This document shows, one piece after another, positions 5,078-5,240 of a DNA stretch of 5,240 nucleotides. Within the stretch, counting starts at the first letter, position 1; the number at the start of each line of letters is the position of its first letter. The notes under the pieces are model-generated. The model saw only the letters and a list, made by a program, of their open reading frames with translations, ran no database searches and was not told the DNA's origin. The DNA comes from JBQCDV01 sp051960855. Its GTDB lineage: Bacteria > Actinomycetota > Actinomycetes > JAJZTN01. The stretch spans positions 1-5,240 of the forward strand of contig JBQCDV010000023.1 in assembly GCA_051960855.1 (NCBI GenBank), read 5' to 3'. The position numbers and the translations under genes are program-made.

Positions 5078-5240
5078 GCTCGGTCGCGCGCGCTGTCGTC
5101 GTCCTTCCGGGCGACGACAGCCTGCTCGATCTCGCGCTGGCCCCCCTGGCCGGGCGCCCTCTCGTCGTCCATGCGGTGACAGCGCTGCTGCGCAGCACTC
5201 TGGTCGGCGACGTGACGGTCCTCGTGCCACTCGCCGCCTC
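5074..5240 (+). CDS. ispD: Partial IspD-like cytidylyltransferase, CTG start, N-terminal motif missing
   Basis: Only the first 55 codons are in the window. IspD converts MEP plus CTP to CDP-ME in the MEP isoprenoid pathway, and ispD follows carD in many actinobacteria. Visible similarity: a hydrophobic first strand ARAVVVLPG (5-13), then LAGRPLVVHAVTALLRS (25-41), matching the family's GxPhhxhAh segment, then a second strand DVTVLVP (46-52). The family's signature loop PAAGxGxRxG with its downstream PK is absent; LPGDDSLLDLALAP stands there, about six residues shorter, so the protein as read lacks key CTP-binding residues. The only start codon before GTG 5176 in this frame is the CTG at 5074; it overlaps the carD stop as CTGA, with GAGGTG 8 bases upstream. 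Frames +2 and +3 do not restore the motif. It may be a divergent or inactive IspD relative; the name rests on context plus a short match. Confidence 0.6.
   Translation, partial: MSSVARAVVVLPGDDSLLDLALAPLAGRPLVVHAVTALLRSTLVGDVTVLVPLAA
5092..5121 (+). promoter_or_regulatory. Strong 13-bp hairpin just after the carD stop, inside the ispD start
   Basis: GCTGTCGTCGTCC (5092-5104) pairs with GGGCGACGACAGC (5109-5121) over 13 pairs, one of them a G-U wobble, around a TTCC loop. It begins 14 bases after the carD TGA and covers codons 7-16 of the ispD-like frame. No T-run follows. It could terminate or protect the carD mRNA, or attenuate ispD. The structure is clear; its role is inferred. Confidence 0.55.

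Noticed and set aside
4586..5230. Minus-strand open frame opposite carD and ispD
   Set aside because: carD is unmistakable on the plus strand; this frame has no recognisable protein features.

Overview
The window is very GC-rich, densely coding chromosomal DNA from a high-GC Gram-positive bacterium (Actinomycetota). Product identities and gene order support this: an actinobacterial-type SenX3/RegX3 pair, a CarD nearly identical in layout to mycobacterial CarD, and an LpqE-like lipoprotein divergent from carD. The combined order phoU, senX3, regX3, lipoprotein, carD, ispD is, from memory, like that of Streptomyces and relatives rather than Mycobacterium, where the same genes sit in two separate loci. 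Genus cannot be fixed from the sequence; a non-mycobacterial actinobacterium is the safest statement.

Layout: gpmA (+, 21-770) is followed by a 148-bp convergent gap holding a strong hairpin. phoU (-, 919-1575) and senX3 (+, 1755-3053) diverge from a 179-bp control region carrying a Pho-box-like direct repeat. senX3 ends in five 15-bp tandem repeats and overlaps regX3 (+, 3050-3730) by 4 bp. An lpqE-like lipoprotein gene (-, 3734-4417) converges on regX3 with only 3 bp between stop codons. It diverges from carD (+, 4595-5077) across a 177-bp region with recognisable promoters and an inverted repeat. carD runs into a partial, unusual ispD-like gene (+, 5074 to the window end) that seems to start with CTG overlapping the carD stop. 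There is no gene-free stretch longer than 300 bp.

Functional reading: phoU, senX3 and regX3 form a phosphate-starvation signalling module (kinase, response regulator, negative modulator). carD is a global RNA polymerase-binding factor and ispD belongs to the MEP isoprenoid pathway. gpmA is a glycolytic enzyme. No mobile element, CRISPR, tRNA or rRNA is visible. This is mostly a conserved core-genome region. The points worth a second look are small: likely leaderless starts at three genes, the repeat that supplies the regX3 ribosome binding site, and the odd ispD start with its missing nucleotide-binding motif and a 13-bp hairpin laid over that spot.
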